Positions 32,772 to 40,592 of a stretch of 64,000 nucleotides of DNA are shown piece after piece. The notes beneath the pieces were generated by a model. That model ran no database searches. It saw only the letters and a list, made by a program, of their open reading frames with translations, and was not told the DNA's origin. Both the position numbers and the translations under genes were made by a program. This DNA is from Alphaproteobacteria bacterium (lineage in GTDB: Bacteria; Pseudomonadota; Alphaproteobacteria; Micavibrionales; Micavibrionaceae). Location: the NCBI GenBank assembly GCA_023384135.1, contig JAHDXS010000002.1:682001-746000 (forward strand), given 5' to 3'. Position 1 is the first letter of the stretch. The number at the start of each line of letters is the position of its first letter.

Positions 32772-32952
32772 TCTGGCCGCTCCCCGCCCGCAAAAAGATA
32801 AGCGGTTAAGTCCGTGGTATAGAGCTGAAAGCCAAACGAGCAGGGGGTTTGGGCACGATCGTTTTTTTTCTTATTCAGTTTGCTTTTCGTCCCGCCGATA
32901 GGATAAAGTGCAGCAGGATTTTTAGAGAAGCTGCAAAAAGTTAAAGAAAACG

Positions 32953-33597
32953 ATGCTCGGGCCGGATTTAATTCCCTTCGTCAAATCAATCGGATATTTG
33001 GGAATCCTCATTTCAATCATTCTGGAAAACGGAGTGATTATCTTCTTTTTCATGCCAAGCGACAGCCTGCTCTTCGTGACGGGTTTCCTAGCCTCTCAGG
33101 GAATTCTCGACCTCTGGCTGGTCATGCTGCTCTGCTTCGTCGGCTCGATCATCGGCTACTGTATCGGCTACTGGCTGGGCGAAAAGGCCGGACCGGCCAT
33201 CCGCGCGGGCAAGGCGGGCAAGCACATTGACGCCGAAATGCTCGACAAGGCCAAGGAATTTTACAACAATTACGGCAGCTGGGCGCTGGTCATCGCGCGC
33301 TTCTTCCCGATCCGCGCCTTCGTCAGCCTTCTGGCCGGCGCCTCCGAAATGTCCTACCGCACCTTTATGATTTATAACGTCCTTGGCGGTGCGATCTGGA
33401 CCGTGAGCCTGACCTTGCTCGGCTATTACTGCGGGGAGTTTCTCGCGCCTGAAGACCTCGACAAATTCTTCATCTTCGTCTTTGTCTGCTTCGTGATCAC
33501 CCTCGCCACGATGCTGATCTTCCTGCATGTCCGCAAGACAAAGCTGGAAAAAAAGGCCAAGGACGCGGCCCTCGCTGCCCGCAACTCGGCGGAATAG
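32953..33597 (+). CDS. DedA-family membrane protein
   Basis: A 214-residue DedA/VTT protein. Key segments are FFMPSDSLLFVTGFLASQG, IGYCIGYWLGEKAG, and the FPIRAFVSLLAGASEM re-entrant region with the essential Arg, then YNVLGGAIWTVSLTLLGYYCGE. Members are linked to polyprenyl-phosphate or phospholipid movement and envelope stability. The C-terminal tail is Lys/Ala-rich. Its neighbours are an exported orphan upstream and a Cys-rich exported protein downstream. Confidence 0.9.
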   Translation: MLGPDLIPFVKSIGYLGILISIILENGVIIFFFMPSDSLLFVTGFLASQGILDLWLVMLLCFVGSIIGYCIGYWLGEKAGPAIRAGKAGKHIDAEMLDKAKEFYNNYGSWALVIARFFPIRAFVSLLAGASEMSYRTFMIYNVLGGAIWTVSLTLLGYYCGEFLAPEDLDKFFIFVFVCFVITLATMLIFLHVRKTKLEKKAKDAALAARNSAE

Positions 33598-33651
33598 ACC
33601 GGACAAACAAGGCGTTGATGCTCAAAAAGGCGCTTCAAAAAGGGCGGCCCG

Positions 33652-34215
33652 ATGTTAACTAGCGAACTGATTTTGTCGCTTTTTTTATTCCCGGTTTTGA
33701 TCGCCGGGCTCATCCTCTCCGAGCCTCTTGGAAATAAAGAAAACGCTGCCGCGCTCTCAACTCCGGCCTACTGCATCGAATCCCACCCCGATTACGACCG
33801 CGAAAAATGCGAGACCGAAAACCCGCTCTACAGATGGCGACGGCTTCAGGAAGAGCGTGTCTTAAGAGAAGCAGAATGGCAAAAAAATGGCTGCAAGTGT
33901 TCTGAGATACAGGAAGACGACAAGCAAAAAACTGATCCTTTTGCCTATTCCGGTAAGCGCGAATGTGAATTGGCGTGCGGTATAAACACGCAGCCGCAAG
34001 CACCGGACTACTGCAATTCCCTGAGTGCTGAATACAACAAGGAAGAGTGTGAAAACGATCCGTTGGCCAGGTGGAGGCGTGCCCAAGAGGAAAAAAGTGG
34101 AAAATTATGGAAGGAGCGAGGGTGCAACTGCCCTGCACCGGCGAAAGACGACGAAAGCGAAGACCCCCTGCACCGTTGGGAAAGATTGCAATGCGAAAGG
34201 GCATGCTCCGAGTAA
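33652..34215 (+). CDS. Exported protein with two copies of a six-Cys domain
   Basis: The 187-residue protein has a hydrophobic N-terminus (residues 5-22, an anchor or signal) and two tandem repeats. Each follows the pattern C-x11-C-x24-27-C-x-C-x20-21-C-x3-C and shares the words YC, PLxRWRRxQEE, GCxC and CExAC. The twelve Cys all fall in this pattern, suggesting three disulfides per repeat in an exported protein. The sequence is otherwise very charged. I recognise no known domain. It converges on the HAD gene with six bases between. Confidence 0.75.
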   Translation: MLTSELILSLFLFPVLIAGLILSEPLGNKENAAALSTPAYCIESHPDYDREKCETENPLYRWRRLQEERVLREAEWQKNGCKCSEIQEDDKQKTDPFAYSGKRECELACGINTQPQAPDYCNSLSAEYNKEECENDPLARWRRAQEEKSGKLWKERGCNCPAPAKDDESEDPLHRWERLQCERACSE

Positions 34216-34221
34216 AGAACG

Positions 34222-34902
34222 CTATCGAGCCGCAAGCCTGTTCATCGCCACCGCCATATCCGCGAAAACCCAACGCGCCCCCGCAGCCTTCAACGCCTCC
34301 GCCTGTTTCTCCGGCGCGTGATGCGTGCCCGTAAAACCCCAGACGGTCGCACCGGACGCCACGCCGCCCGTCACGCCCACCACGGAATCCTCGATGATCA
34401 TCGTATTCTCCGGCGTCTCGTTCAGCCGCCCCATCGCCAGCAGGAACAAATCCGGCGCGGGCTTGGCCGCCGCCATTAATCCGCTGAAAATATGCTCGTC
34501 CTTGAAATAGCGGCGCAGCCCCGTCATCTCCAGCGAGGTCAGCACGTTATTGCGCTCCCCGTTGGAAACCACGCAGGCCTTGGTCCCGCCGAGCACGTGC
34601 CGCACCAGATCCTCCGCCCCCGCGACCGGCTTCATATGGGTAGGGGCCAGCCGCCGCACGGCCTTAAGATACCCCTGCGCCGCATCCGGCGGAAAAATGA
34701 ACCCCGTTTCCTTCGTGATTCCCTCAAGAATCTGGCTGAACCGCAGGCCCGTGAAATACTCAAGTGCATGGTCGAGCGTGTATTTCTCCAGCCCGAACCC
34801 CTGCAAAACCTCAACCATCGCCATGTTATTCAAAAGCTCGCTGTCCACCAGCGTGCCGTCACAGTCAAAAATCACGAGTTTTATGGGAAATTTTTGCATC
34901 AT
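34222..34902 (-). CDS. HAD-superfamily phosphatase, phosphoglycolate phosphatase-like
   Basis: From ATG 34902 the protein is 226 residues. Motif I is VIFDCDGTLVDSE with the nucleophilic Asp, motif II is VVSNGERN, motif III Lys is in AAAKPAPDLFLLA and motif IV is MIIEDSVVGVTGG. The cap domain follows motif I, as in the Gph/YniC subgroup acting on small sugar phosphates. The longer frame to 35106 has no plausible start signal and overlaps the divergent gene, so it was rejected. Confidence 0.9.
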   Translation of the reverse strand: MMQKFPIKLVIFDCDGTLVDSELLNNMAMVEVLQGFGLEKYTLDHALEYFTGLRFSQILEGITKETGFIFPPDAAQGYLKAVRRLAPTHMKPVAGAEDLVRHVLGGTKACVVSNGERNNVLTSLEMTGLRRYFKDEHIFSGLMAAAKPAPDLFLLAMGRLNETPENTMIIEDSVVGVTGGVASGATVWGFTGTHHAPEKQAEALKAAGARWVFADMAVAMNRLAAR

Positions 34903-34954
34903 GGTGTATATAGGGGTAGTATAGTAAGAAGAAAAACACAACGGGGCTGGAAAA

Positions 34955-35284
34955 ATGCCGGAAAAATCGGGGGATATCGGGAATCTGCGCTTCGTTCCGG
35001 GCGACCTGTACCGGGGCTTCGTGCAGCAGGCCAAAACCGACCGCCAGGCTCTGGCGGGCGAGGCGGGGATCATAACCCTCGGCCCGATTGGCCTCACCAT
35101 CCTCAATCAAGCCGTAGACTGGAGCCAGCAATTCGCCGACGATAAAACCGCCGCCGCGTTTCTGGCCGTGGTGGCGACCGCCCTGGCCGCCGCCCCGGTC
35201 GCCGCAGCCGACAACATGCGCCGCGTTGGGCGCGAAGTCCGCCTTGAACGCGAACAGGACGGCCTCGTCCAGACCTTTGACTAA
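34955..35284 (+). CDS. Small hypothetical protein with hydrophobic core
   Basis: The 109-residue protein has two moderately hydrophobic stretches (GIITLGPIGLTILNQAV and AAAFLAVVATALAAAPVAAA) that may be membrane helices, between charged ends. It is divergent from the HAD phosphatase gene, which starts 52 bases away. No family recognised. Confidence 0.6.
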   Translation: MPEKSGDIGNLRFVPGDLYRGFVQQAKTDRQALAGEAGIITLGPIGLTILNQAVDWSQQFADDKTAAAFLAVVATALAAAPVAAADNMRRVGREVRLEREQDGLVQTFD

Positions 35285-35356
35285 GCGCCCGCTTAACCCT
35301 CTGTAAACCGGCTCTGCATTAAAATGGTGTCAAATCGGGACTGACAAGGTTAAGCC

Positions 35357-35683
35357 ATGCCGCTATTCAATATTCTGATCGGAGCTATAGGCGCCTTTTT
35401 CCTTCATTATCAGGGAAGCATGGGCCGGTTGTCTGATAAAGGCGTCGATCTCGACGAAAAAACCGAAACCGCCTTTCCCGTCTTTCATAAAATATGGATA
35501 GCGCTGTGTTTACTCGGCACCGGCCTGACATGCTGGGCGGTGATGGATCAGGCCCGCGAACCGTTTCTTGGTGGTATGATCTGTTTTGTTATGCTCTTCC
35601 CGGCCTTCCTGATTTATACGCTCGGCGTTCTGGCATATTATCTGTTCACCAAGGCCTATATTTTCATAGCCCACAGGAACTGA
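35357..35683 (+). CDS. Small membrane protein, unknown
   Basis: A 108-residue protein with a hydrophobic N-terminus and three further membrane helices (about residues 45-62, 72-92 and a C-terminal one). It contains no recognised motif. It converges on fabG with ten bases between stops. TTAAGCC precedes the ATG, a weak ribosome site. Confidence 0.62.
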   Translation: MPLFNILIGAIGAFFLHYQGSMGRLSDKGVDLDEKTETAFPVFHKIWIALCLLGTGLTCWAVMDQAREPFLGGMICFVMLFPAFLIYTLGVLAYYLFTKAYIFIAHRN

Positions 35684-35693
35684 AATACACCCA

Positions 35694-36431
35694 TCAAATC
35701 ATCGCCATGCCGCCATTGACATGGATCGTCTGCCCGGTGACGTAGGAAGCCTCTTCGCTGGCCAGAAACGCCGCCGCCGCCGCGATGTCGGCGGAGGAGC
35801 CCATGCGGCCCATCGGAATAGTCGCGTTGATTTTCGCCTTTTGATCGTCGGTCAGCACGTCCGTCATCGGCGTGGCGATAAACCCCGGCGCGACGCAGTT
35901 GACGGTGATGTTGCGGCTCGCGATCTCCGCCGCCATCGCCTTGCTCCAGCCGATCATCCCGGCCTTCGACGCCACGTAATTGCACTGGCCCGGATTGCCC
36001 GTGACCCCGACGATGGAGGAAACATTGATGATGCGGCCCCAGCGGCGCTTCATCATCCCGCGCTGCACGGCCTGCGCCAGTCGGAACGGCGCGGTCAGGT
36101 TGACATCGAGAACGCTCTGCCAGTCTTCGCGGCTCATGCGCATCGAAAGCCCGTCTTTCGTCAGCCCGGCATTATTGACCAGAATATCGATCTGCCCCAT
36201 GGCTTCTTCGGAGCGCTTGACGAGATCGCCGATCGCCTCGTCGTCCGACAAATCGGCGGGCAGAACATGAACGCGCGAACCCAGCGCCTTCGCCAATTCC
36301 GCGAGCTTCTCCCCGTTGCGCCCGGAAATGCCGACATCAGCCCCCTGCGCATGCAGCGCCCGCGCGATCGCCTCTCCGATTCCGCCCGTCGCGCCCGTCA
36401 CGAGAGCCTTCTTTCCAGTCAGATCAAACAT
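35694..36431 (-). CDS. fabG: 3-oxoacyl-[acyl-carrier-protein] reductase
   Basis: This 245-residue SDR enzyme reduces 3-oxoacyl-ACP with NADPH in fatty acid elongation. The nucleotide motif is TGATGGIGEAIA near residue 14, the NNAG structural motif is LVNNAGLT near 86, and the catalytic triad is Ser in NVSSIVG with YVASKAG. The C-terminal GQTIHVNGGMAMI is typical. In many alphaproteobacteria fabG directly follows fabD and precedes acpP; here fabD is 926 bases upstream with plus-strand genes between, and acpP is not next. Confidence 0.95.
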   Translation of the reverse strand: MFDLTGKKALVTGATGGIGEAIARALHAQGADVGISGRNGEKLAELAKALGSRVHVLPADLSDDEAIGDLVKRSEEAMGQIDILVNNAGLTKDGLSMRMSREDWQSVLDVNLTAPFRLAQAVQRGMMKRRWGRIINVSSIVGVTGNPGQCNYVASKAGMIGWSKAMAAEIASRNITVNCVAPGFIATPMTDVLTDDQKAKINATIPMGRMGSSADIAAAAAFLASEEASYVTGQTIHVNGGMAMI

Positions 36432-36796
36432 CTTGCATCCATCCCCTTGGTCATGGTCTAGTCATGATTAAAGTTTCAAATTCGGCTTGTAAAGCTTGGA
36501 AAAAAATTAGGTCTGTGGTCACTAAATTGCAGGCAGAAAACTTGAAGGGGCAAGGAAGTCCGCAGGGTATTGACAGTGATAATCATTCTCAATAAGATGC
36601 GCCGTAGTGAAAATTTGGCCGTTTCGGCCAAAAGACCCACATGGACAAACGCCAAAACACACAAAATTGACGTAAAAAAAACCAACAGGATCAAACGGTT
36701 GAAAGACCTGCGAAATCGAATGCTTAATGCTAGAATTTATATAAAATCTGGTATATTTTTAAGCATTTGGAGAAAAAATCAGAGTAAAATACAATC
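36432..36796. other. AT-rich segment separating fabG and fabD, with Fur-type promoter
   Basis: This 365-base gap is AT-rich and lacks a convincing gene. It has the Fur-box promoter at 36570-36598 and, nine bases after the expected start, an eight-base hairpin TTTGGCCG/CGGCCAAA (36614-36632). The transcript could be a small RNA or a long leader for the short genes at 36797 and 36948. No clear terminator is seen on the plus strand. Confidence 0.5.
36570..36598 (+). promoter_or_regulatory. Near-consensus promoter with a Fur box in its spacer
   Basis: TTGACA at 36570-36575 and TAAGAT at 36593-36598 have the ideal 17-base spacer. In the spacer, TGATAATCATTCTCA (36577-36591) matches the 7-1-7 Fur palindrome at 6 of 7 paired positions. 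Iron-loaded Fur would block the promoter. Transcription would start near 36605 and run right. No recognisable protein follows directly. Confidence 0.65.
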
Positions 36797-36958
36797 ATGA
36801 TCTCCGCAGCGGAAGTTAGACAGACATTCTATATGGCGTCGTTGAGCGACTTAAGTTTGCACAAACGGCCGACTGTCGCTATAGATGTAAGGACGTTGTT
36901 ACAGGTATTAAGTCCGTTAAAAAGACTCATAATGCAGGACGATTATCATGACAGGTGA
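36797..36958 (+). CDS. Possible 53-residue protein
   Basis: The frame MISAAEVRQTFYMASLSDLS... is open to a TGA at 36958, and it overlaps the next gene by 11 bases. The helical pattern (IDVRTLLQVLSPLKRLIMQ) and coupling to the next gene make it possible. The ribosome site is not strong and I recognise no relative, so this stays tentative. Confidence 0.35.
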   Translation: MISAAEVRQTFYMASLSDLSLHKRPTVAIDVRTLLQVLSPLKRLIMQDDYHDR

Positions 36959-37343
36959 GCCGACCGTACGCGAACTGGTGGAAACCTTGAGACAAGCCGT
37001 TGTCGAGGCCTTCTCCCGCGAAGTATACCCCGAAAAGGCTGAGCAGCGGACCGCGCTCGTCAACGCTCTCCAGGGCATCCTTGAGAAATCCGATCCCAAC
37101 GCCGCCGGCATGGTCGAAATCGACTATGAGGACCTCTTTGCGCTGGTCCACCACCGCGAGGCGATCCTCGATGCCGCCAACCTGCATGAGCGCCATTTCG
37201 GCAACCCCGATATCAGCCGGGCCCTGCGCGGCGTCGTGGCCAACATCGAAACGGCGCAGCAACACCTCTGGCGTCCGCTGCCCGAAGGGCCTGCGCTGGA
37301 TCTCGACCGTGACGATGAGCCCGTGCACGCGGCAGCCCTCTAG
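36948..37343 (+). CDS. Hypothetical protein, 131 residues
   Basis: A soluble helical protein (VRELVETLRQAVVEAFSREV; TALVNALQGILEK; ISRALRGVVANIETAQQHL), acidic, with no Cys. It lies on the plus strand between fabG and fabD and may be read from the Fur-type promoter at 36570. It converges on fabD with 13 bases between. No family recognised. Confidence 0.62.
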   Translation: MTGEPTVRELVETLRQAVVEAFSREVYPEKAEQRTALVNALQGILEKSDPNAAGMVEIDYEDLFALVHHREAILDAANLHERHFGNPDISRALRGVVANIETAQQHLWRPLPEGPALDLDRDDEPVHAAAL

Positions 37344-37356
37344 AAATCCAGCTATT

Positions 37357-38301
37357 TTATGATTTAAGCGATTGTGCGAACGCGCCGATATCTTCGGGCG
37401 TCTCGACGTTGCGGCAAACGATGTTTTTATCGATCCGCCGCACCAGCCCGCATAAAACCTTCCCGGCGCCGATCTCGACGATCTCTGTGACGCCCTGCGC
37501 CGCCATCCACAGAACAGACTCGCGCCAGCGCACCGTGCCGGTAATCTGCTCCACCAGAAGATCACGCAGCTTCGCGGGGTCGCGCTCCGCCTGCGCGGTG
37601 ATATTGGTCACAACCGGAAGCGCGGGCGCATTGAACGTCGTGGCCGCCAGCGCATCGCGCATGGCCTCGGCGGCGGGCGCCATTAGGGCGCAATGAAACG
37701 GCGCACTAACCGGAAGCATCACGGCCCGCTTGGCCCCGCGCGTGGTGGCCAGCGCCACCGCCCGCTCGACGGCGGCCTTGTGTCCGCTTACGACGACCTG
37801 CCCGTCCGAATTATCGTTGGCGGCGGCGCACACCTCCGCCCCGGCGGCCTCCGAAGCGATCGCCTGAACGTCCGGCATATCCAGCCCCAAAATCGCGGCC
37901 ATCGCGCCGACCCCAACCGGAACCGCCTTCTGCATCGATTCTCCGCGAAGCTTTAAAAGCTTCGCCGTATCCTCGATCCTGAGCGTCCCGGCAGCCGTAA
38001 GGGCCGAATATTCCCCCAGCGAATGTCCGGCGACGTACGCCGCGCTGGCGGCAAAATCGACCCCCTGCGCCTCCAGAACCCTGACCGCCGCCATCGAAAC
38101 AGCCATAAGCGCGGGCTGGGTGTTCTCCGTCAGATTCAGCTCGGCCTCCGGCCCGTTGAAGATCATCGCGCTGAGTTTGCGGTTCAGCGCGTCGTCCACG
38201 GCCTCAAAAACCGCTCGCGCTTCGGGAAACGAATCATAAAGGGCCTTGCCCATCCCCACTGATTGGGAACCTTGTCCGGGGAATACGTATGCGCGTTTCA
38301 T
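37357..38301 (-). CDS. fabD: Malonyl-CoA:ACP transacylase
   Basis: The 314-residue enzyme loads malonyl units onto acyl carrier protein. It starts MKRAYVFPGQGSQSVGMGK, has the nucleophile in AGHSLGEYSAL (Ser near residue 91) and the catalytic His in SAPFHCALM near 197, with a GIDKN-like C-terminal end. ATG 38301 is chosen because GGCAGGTG lies before it and the protein then starts as the family does. It is divergent from the small gene at 38600 and the ribosomal operon, as often seen in alphaproteobacteria. Confidence 0.95.
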   Translation of the reverse strand: MKRAYVFPGQGSQSVGMGKALYDSFPEARAVFEAVDDALNRKLSAMIFNGPEAELNLTENTQPALMAVSMAAVRVLEAQGVDFAASAAYVAGHSLGEYSALTAAGTLRIEDTAKLLKLRGESMQKAVPVGVGAMAAILGLDMPDVQAIASEAAGAEVCAAANDNSDGQVVVSGHKAAVERAVALATTRGAKRAVMLPVSAPFHCALMAPAAEAMRDALAATTFNAPALPVVTNITAQAERDPAKLRDLLVEQITGTVRWRESVLWMAAQGVTEIVEIGAGKVLCGLVRRIDKNIVCRNVETPEDIGAFAQSLKS

Positions 38302-38599
38302 GGAGCACCTGCCTTTTATTTTGAAAAATTCGCTCAAACATTATTTTTAAGGCGGGCTGTGTCAATACAAAAAGTATCCACAGGCGGGGCCATGGAAAAA
38401 CACGCACTTTGACGCAATGCACCAAAGTAAAAGTTTGCATGGTAAGCGGGAATTATGCGAAAATTTGCGTCTGCGGTGTGGTTCACCACAGGCTTCAAAG
38501 CAGAACTTCGGCGAACATGCGTCCCCCGACCTGCCCGGAAGATATACTTTTCTATAATTTTGGCAAGAGATTTTTTAAAGAATTTTCAGGAATACGAAC

Positions 38600-38911
38600 A
38601 TGAAGAATAGAGACGAAGCCATCCAGCGTGAAGTCCTCGATATTATTGAGGAAACCAGCGCAGCCTACCATGATTTTTCAATGCACGGTTACACTAACGC
38701 TGACTATGCCGATTTCGCGGCCATGGCGCTATCGCAGTTCAAGAATGCTCTGCGCGACCCCGCCCTGACCCGGGAGCAATTGGAACAAATTCTGCGCAAG
38801 GGTATGAAAAAGCATAAAATTATGGACCCTTCCGCCAACTGGTCGGGGTTTTTGGCATCCTACGTGACCCGCGCGACCAATGTAAATCGCCCGGTTGAGG
38901 GCGGTCGCTAA
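38600..38911 (+). CDS. Hypothetical protein, 103 residues
   Basis: A soluble helical protein with a YHDFSMHGYTNADYADFAAM motif rich in aromatic residues and Lys/Gln-rich helices after it. A TATAAT at 38553-38558 upstream, without a clear -35, could be its promoter. It sits between fabD and the rpsF operon. No family recognised. Confidence 0.62.
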   Translation: MKNRDEAIQREVLDIIEETSAAYHDFSMHGYTNADYADFAAMALSQFKNALRDPALTREQLEQILRKGMKKHKIMDPSANWSGFLASYVTRATNVNRPVEGGR

Positions 38912-39022
38912 CGGCCCTTTTCAGGCCTAAAACCCGGACAGCGCTCCGGCAGACGCCTGTTGGCGCAAAAAAACCTTGCTTTCCGCCCTGAAATACACAA
39001 TAGTGCCGCCACATTAAACCTC

Positions 39023-39043
39023 GCTGGCGGCAAGTCCGTCAGC
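39023..39043 (+). promoter_or_regulatory. Possible S6:S18 leader stem in the rpsF 5' region
   Basis: GCUGGCGG-CAAGU-CCGUCAGC forms an eight-base stem (with one G-U pair) 70 bases before rpsF. Known S6:S18 binding leaders have a stem-loop with a conserved CCG on the 3' side, and here CCG opens the 3' strand. The full motif is not proven. Confidence 0.35.
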
Positions 39044-39112
39044 TTAGCGTTCGGAAAATTGGGCGAAATGGGTTCGCTCAGACGCCGAAAGCGTAAACCG
39101 AGAGGACAAAAT

Positions 39113-39484
39113 ATGCCTTTTTACGAAACCGTGTTTATTGCGCGGCAGGATCTGGGTGACCAGCAGGTCAAGGATCTGATCGAGCAATTTTCCAAAGTCA
39201 TCACCGAAAACGGTGGAAAAATCCACAAAACCGAACATTGGGGTCTGCGCACTCTGGCTTACCGTATCAAGAAGAGCCGCCGCGCGCATTACGCCCTGAT
39301 CGAGAGCGATTCTCCCCCGCCCGCCATTCATGAGATGGAGCGTCTTATGCGCATCAGCGAAGACATTCTCCGTTATCTCACCGTGCGTCAGGAAGCCCTG
39401 TCCACAGGCCCCTCCGTCATTCTGGGCGGCGGTCGCGACGAATACAATGAGAACAACCAATCCGACGACAAGGAAGCTGCATAA
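39113..39484 (+). CDS. rpsF: 30S ribosomal protein S6
   Basis: The 123-residue protein starts [20 protein letters not shown], and has [19 protein letters not shown] and [18 protein letters not shown], the standard S6 pattern. It binds 16S rRNA together with S18. The acidic tail [11 protein letters not shown] is usual for the family. AGAGGA sets ATG 39113; upstream in-frame codons have no such signal. Its stop overlaps the rpsR start by one base. Confidence 0.97.
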   Translation: MPFYETVFIARQDLGDQQVKDLIEQFSKVITENGGKIHKTEHWGLRTLAYRIKKSRRAHYALIESDSPPPAIHEMERLMRISEDILRYLTVRQEALSTGPSVILGGGRDEYNENNQSDDKEAA

Positions 39485-39756
39485 TGAGCGCCGATGTACC
39501 AACCGTAAAACGTCCCTTTTTCCGCCGCCGCAAGACGTGCCCGTTCACGGGCCCCAAAGCGCCGGTGATCGACTGGAAAGACGTTAAACTCTTGAACCGC
39601 TACATTTCCGAGCGGGGCAAGATGATCCCCAGCCGCATCACAGCCGTTTCGCAGAAAAAACAACGCGAACTGGCGCAAGCGATCAAACGCGCACGCTATA
39701 TGGCGCTTCTGCCCTACGTGCGCAACGAGTCGGATGGTCCGACCGGCCGCCGCTAA
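39484..39756 (+). CDS. rpsR: 30S ribosomal protein S18
   Basis: The 90-residue protein has [30 protein letters not shown] and [20 protein letters not shown], the full S18 pattern, including the CPF with its single Cys. It forms a pair with S6 on the small-subunit platform. It starts on the last base of the rpsF stop, so it is translationally coupled. Confidence 0.97.
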   Translation: MSADVPTVKRPFFRRRKTCPFTGPKAPVIDWKDVKLLNRYISERGKMIPSRITAVSQKKQRELAQAIKRARYMALLPYVRNESDGPTGRR

Positions 39757-39780
39757 TCAAGAGATCAGGAGACGAATGAC

Positions 39781-40506
39781 ATGTCTGCAACACAGGTAAT
39801 TTTGCTGGAGCATGTGGAAAATCTGGGAGAGATGGGCGACGTCGTAAGCGTAAAGCCCGGCTACGCACGCAACTTCCTCCTTCCGCAGAAAAAAGCCCTC
39901 CGGGCCAGCAAGCAAAACGTGGCGTTCTTTGAGGCGCAGAAAAAGCACCTCGCCGCCGAAAACGAAAAGCGCAAGAAGGAAGCCCAGAAGCTCGCCGACA
40001 AGATCGACGGTGCCAAGATTCCGCTGATCCGTCAGGCGTCCGAAGCAGGGCAGCTATACGGATCCGTCACCGCGCGCGACATCGCCGATGCCATTCTGGC
40101 GGAAACGAAGGTCACGATACAGCGCAACATGGTGCGCCTGAATCAGAACTTCAAATCGCTGGGCCTGATCCCCGTGGACATCATGGTCCACCCGGAAGTG
40201 AAGGTCACCGTGGTGATCAACATCGCGCGTTCGCCTGACGAAGCCGAAACGCAAGCCAAAACCGGAAAGGCTCTGATCGCCGGCGACGACAATCGCAAGG
40301 CGGCGGCAGTCGAAGTTCAGGATGAAGAAGCCCTGAACCAGCTGCTCGATGAAGAAGCTCTGGAAGCCCAGAAGGCCCGCAAGGCTGAGGAAGAGGAAGA
40401 AAACGCCGAGGAATCGGAGCGCGCAGAAAAAACAAAAGAACGCGCCGAGAAGAAAGCCAAGAAGTCCAAGAAGGCTGAAACCTCCGAAGAAGGCGGCGAG
40501 GAATAA
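39781..40506 (+). CDS. rplI: 50S ribosomal protein L9 with long charged tail
   Basis: The 241-residue protein opens with VILLEHVENLGEMGDVVSVKPGYARNFLLP, split here as VILLEHVENLGEMG and VSVKPGYARNFLLP, then the long central helix and the C-terminal domain to about residue 150, the whole of ordinary L9. A further 90 residues follow; the last 60 are nearly all Glu, Lys and Ala (EEEEENAEESERAEKTKE). Family members are usually 150, up to about 200 in alphaproteobacteria. A terminator follows at 40554. Confidence 0.95.
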   Translation: MSATQVILLEHVENLGEMGDVVSVKPGYARNFLLPQKKALRASKQNVAFFEAQKKHLAAENEKRKKEAQKLADKIDGAKIPLIRQASEAGQLYGSVTARDIADAILAETKVTIQRNMVRLNQNFKSLGLIPVDIMVHPEVKVTVVINIARSPDEAETQAKTGKALIAGDDNRKAAAVEVQDEEALNQLLDEEALEAQKARKAEEEEENAEESERAEKTKERAEKKAKKSKKAETSEEGGEE

Positions 40507-40553
40507 CACCTCCCCCTTATATCCCCGTTATTCACACGGCGTAAACATCATGA

Positions 40554-40586
40554 AGGCTAGCGAACGAAACAAGCGTTTGCTAGCCT
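40554..40586 (+). terminator. Intrinsic terminator of the rpsF-rpsR-rplI operon
   Basis: A 13-base stem (40554-40566 with 40574-40586, one G-U pair, AGGCTAGCGAACG) with a seven-base loop, followed by TTCCTT. It ends just before the dnaB start. Confidence 0.8.
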
Positions 40587-40592
40587 TTCCTT

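Noticed and set aside
34903..35106. N-terminal extension of the HAD phosphatase to 35106
   Set aside because: It would overlap the divergent gene at 34955, lacks a ribosome site, and the family starts near the DCDGT motif.
36476..36694. Minus-strand 72-codon frame with a signal-like start (MILLVFFTSILCVLAF)
   Set aside because: The region is AT-rich non-coding DNA with a strong plus-strand promoter and hairpin; the rest of the frame shows no protein-like pattern and no ribosome site.
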